A stretch of 6,650 bases of DNA from Citrobacter sp. Its GTDB lineage: Bacteria > Pseudomonadota > Gammaproteobacteria > Enterobacterales > Enterobacteriaceae. The notes beneath the pieces were generated by a model. It was not told the DNA's origin. It made no database searches and saw only the letters and a list, made by a program, of their open reading frames with translations. Numbering within the stretch: the first letter of the stretch is position 1; each line of letters starts with the position of its first letter. Made by a program: the position numbers and the translations under genes. The stretch lies in NCBI GenBank assembly GCA_019415335.1, contig DXKH01000118.1, positions 1 to 6,650 of the forward strand, written 5' to 3'. Shown in pieces: positions 5,829 to 6,650 of this stretch.

Positions 5829-6650
5829 ATGTCTGAAGAAAAATTAGGTCAACATTATCTCGCCGCGCTGAATGAGGCATTTCCGGGCGTCGTGCTGGAC
5901 CACGCCTGGCAGACCAAAGATCAGCTGACCGTGACCGTGAAGGTAAACTACCTGCCGGAAGTGGTGGAGTTTCTCTATTACAAGCAGGGTGGCTGGCTGT
6001 CGGTGCTGTTTGGTAACGACGAACGCAAACTGAATGGTCATTACGCCGTTTACTACGTGCTGTCGATGGAGAAGGGCACCAAATGCTGGATAACCGTGCG
6101 CGTCGAAGTTGACGCCAACAAACCGGAATATCCGTCCGTGACACCGCGCGTTCCGGCGGCGGTGTGGGGCGAGCGCGAAGTGCGCGATATGTACGGTTTG
6201 ATTCCGGTAGGGCTTCCGGATGAACGTCGTCTGGTGCTGCCGGATGACTGGCCGGATGAACTTTATCCGCTGCGTAAAGACAGCATGGATTATCGTCAGC
6301 GTCCGGCACCGACTACCGATGCTGAAACCTACGAGTTCATCAACGAACTGGGCGACAAGAAAAACAATGTCGTGCCGATTGGTCCGCTGCACGTCACTTC
6401 TGACGAACCGGGCCACTTCCGTCTGTTCGTCGATGGCGAAAACATTATCGACGCCGACTACCGCCTGTTCTATGTCCATCGCGGCATGGAAAAACTGGCG
6501 GAAACCCGCATGGGTTACAACGAAGTGACCTTCCTCTCTGACCGTGTGTGCGGGATCTGCGGCTTTGCTCACAGCACCGCCTACACCACGTCGGTGGAAA
6601 ACGCGATGGGTATTCAGGTGCCAGAACGTGCGCAGATGATCCGCGCCATT
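5829..6650 (+). CDS. hycE: Hydrogenase 3 large subunit HycE (first 274 codons, cut by window edge)
   Basis: HycE is the catalytic [NiFe] subunit of FHL-1, reducing protons to H2 on the cytoplasmic side of the membrane. The frame is open from the ATG at 5829 to the window edge (274 codons; the full E. coli protein is about 569). It starts MSEEKLGQHYLAALNEAF. Residues 1 to about 155 are the NuoC-like domain, with WGEREVRDMYGL (113-124) and LVLPDDWPDELYPLRKD (135-151). From about 180 the NuoD-like large-subunit domain begins, with GPLHVTSDEPGHF (185-197) and RVCGICGFAHS (239-249). C241 and C244 are the first pair of NiFe ligands; the second pair and the C-terminal extension removed by the endopeptidase HycI lie beyond the edge. 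The ribosome binding site is a modest AAGAGAG (5815-5821). HypA-D, encoded on the left, mature this protein. Confidence 0.97.
   Translation, partial: MSEEKLGQHYLAALNEAFPGVVLDHAWQTKDQLTVTVKVNYLPEVVEFLYYKQGGWLSVLFGNDERKLNGHYAVYYVLSMEKGTKCWITVRVEVDANKPEYPSVTPRVPAAVWGEREVRDMYGLIPVGLPDERRLVLPDDWPDELYPLRKDSMDYRQRPAPTTDAETYEFINELGDKKNNVVPIGPLHVTSDEPGHFRLFVDGENIIDADYRLFYVHRGMEKLAETRMGYNEVTFLSDRVCGICGFAHSTAYTTSVENAMGIQVPERAQMIRAI

Noticed and set aside
5844..6572. A 242-codon minus-strand open frame opposite hycE (with another at 5812-6309)
   Set aside because: The plus-strand frame is HycE with its NuoC-like domain and RVCGICG motif. The antisense frame is a shadow, rich in His/Phe/Arg as expected from complementing hycE codons.
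1..6650. Mobile element, CRISPR array, toxin-antitoxin or other new defence system
   Set aside because: Every coding stretch belongs to the known hyp-hyc locus. I saw no transposase, integrase, terminal inverted repeats, regularly spaced repeats or RNA gene.

Overview
The window is a piece of an enterobacterial chromosome. Protein lengths, gene order and the residues I recognise match the hyp-hyc region of Escherichia coli (or a very close Escherichia/Shigella relative), around the genes for formate hydrogenlyase 1 (FHL-1, hydrogenase 3). The assignment rests on recognising the translated proteins; I ran no database search.

Layout. The left quarter (1-1653) is on the minus strand and reads leftwards: hypA, hypB, hypC and the first 54 codons of hypD, which runs off the left edge. 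These genes encode [NiFe]-hydrogenase maturation proteins. Position 1654-1864 is a 211-base divergent regulatory region. It holds a near-perfect sigma-54 -24/-12 promoter facing hypA, a second, weaker sigma-54 promoter facing hycA, a cluster of TGTCG/TGACA motifs fitting FhlA enhancer sites, and a candidate IHF site. The right part (1865-6650) is on the plus strand: hycA (regulator), hycB (four-cluster ferredoxin-like subunit), hycC and hycD (membrane subunits related to complex I), and the first 274 codons of hycE (large catalytic subunit), which runs off the right edge. A 124-base gap between hycA and hycB holds two hairpins and a second copy of the FhlA-type element.

How the genes work together. 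Under fermentation FhlA, activated by formate, is expected to bind both TGTCG/TGACA clusters and drive sigma-54 transcription of both operons. HycA opposes FhlA. HycB-E are subunits of the membrane-bound complex that couples formate oxidation to proton reduction. HypA and HypB deliver nickel, and HypC and HypD assemble and deliver the Fe(CN)2CO unit, for the active site of HycE, whose first two metal-binding cysteines (C241, C244) are in the window. Genes are packed tightly, with overlaps at hypB/hypC (10 nt), hypC/hypD (1 nt) and hycB/hycC (4 nt).

I see no undescribed system, mobile element, CRISPR array, tRNA or rRNA. The most interesting signals are regulatory: the duplicated composite enhancer element, the contrast between the two sigma-54 promoters, and the hairpin that encloses the hycA stop codon. 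There is no stretch over 300 bases without a gene.
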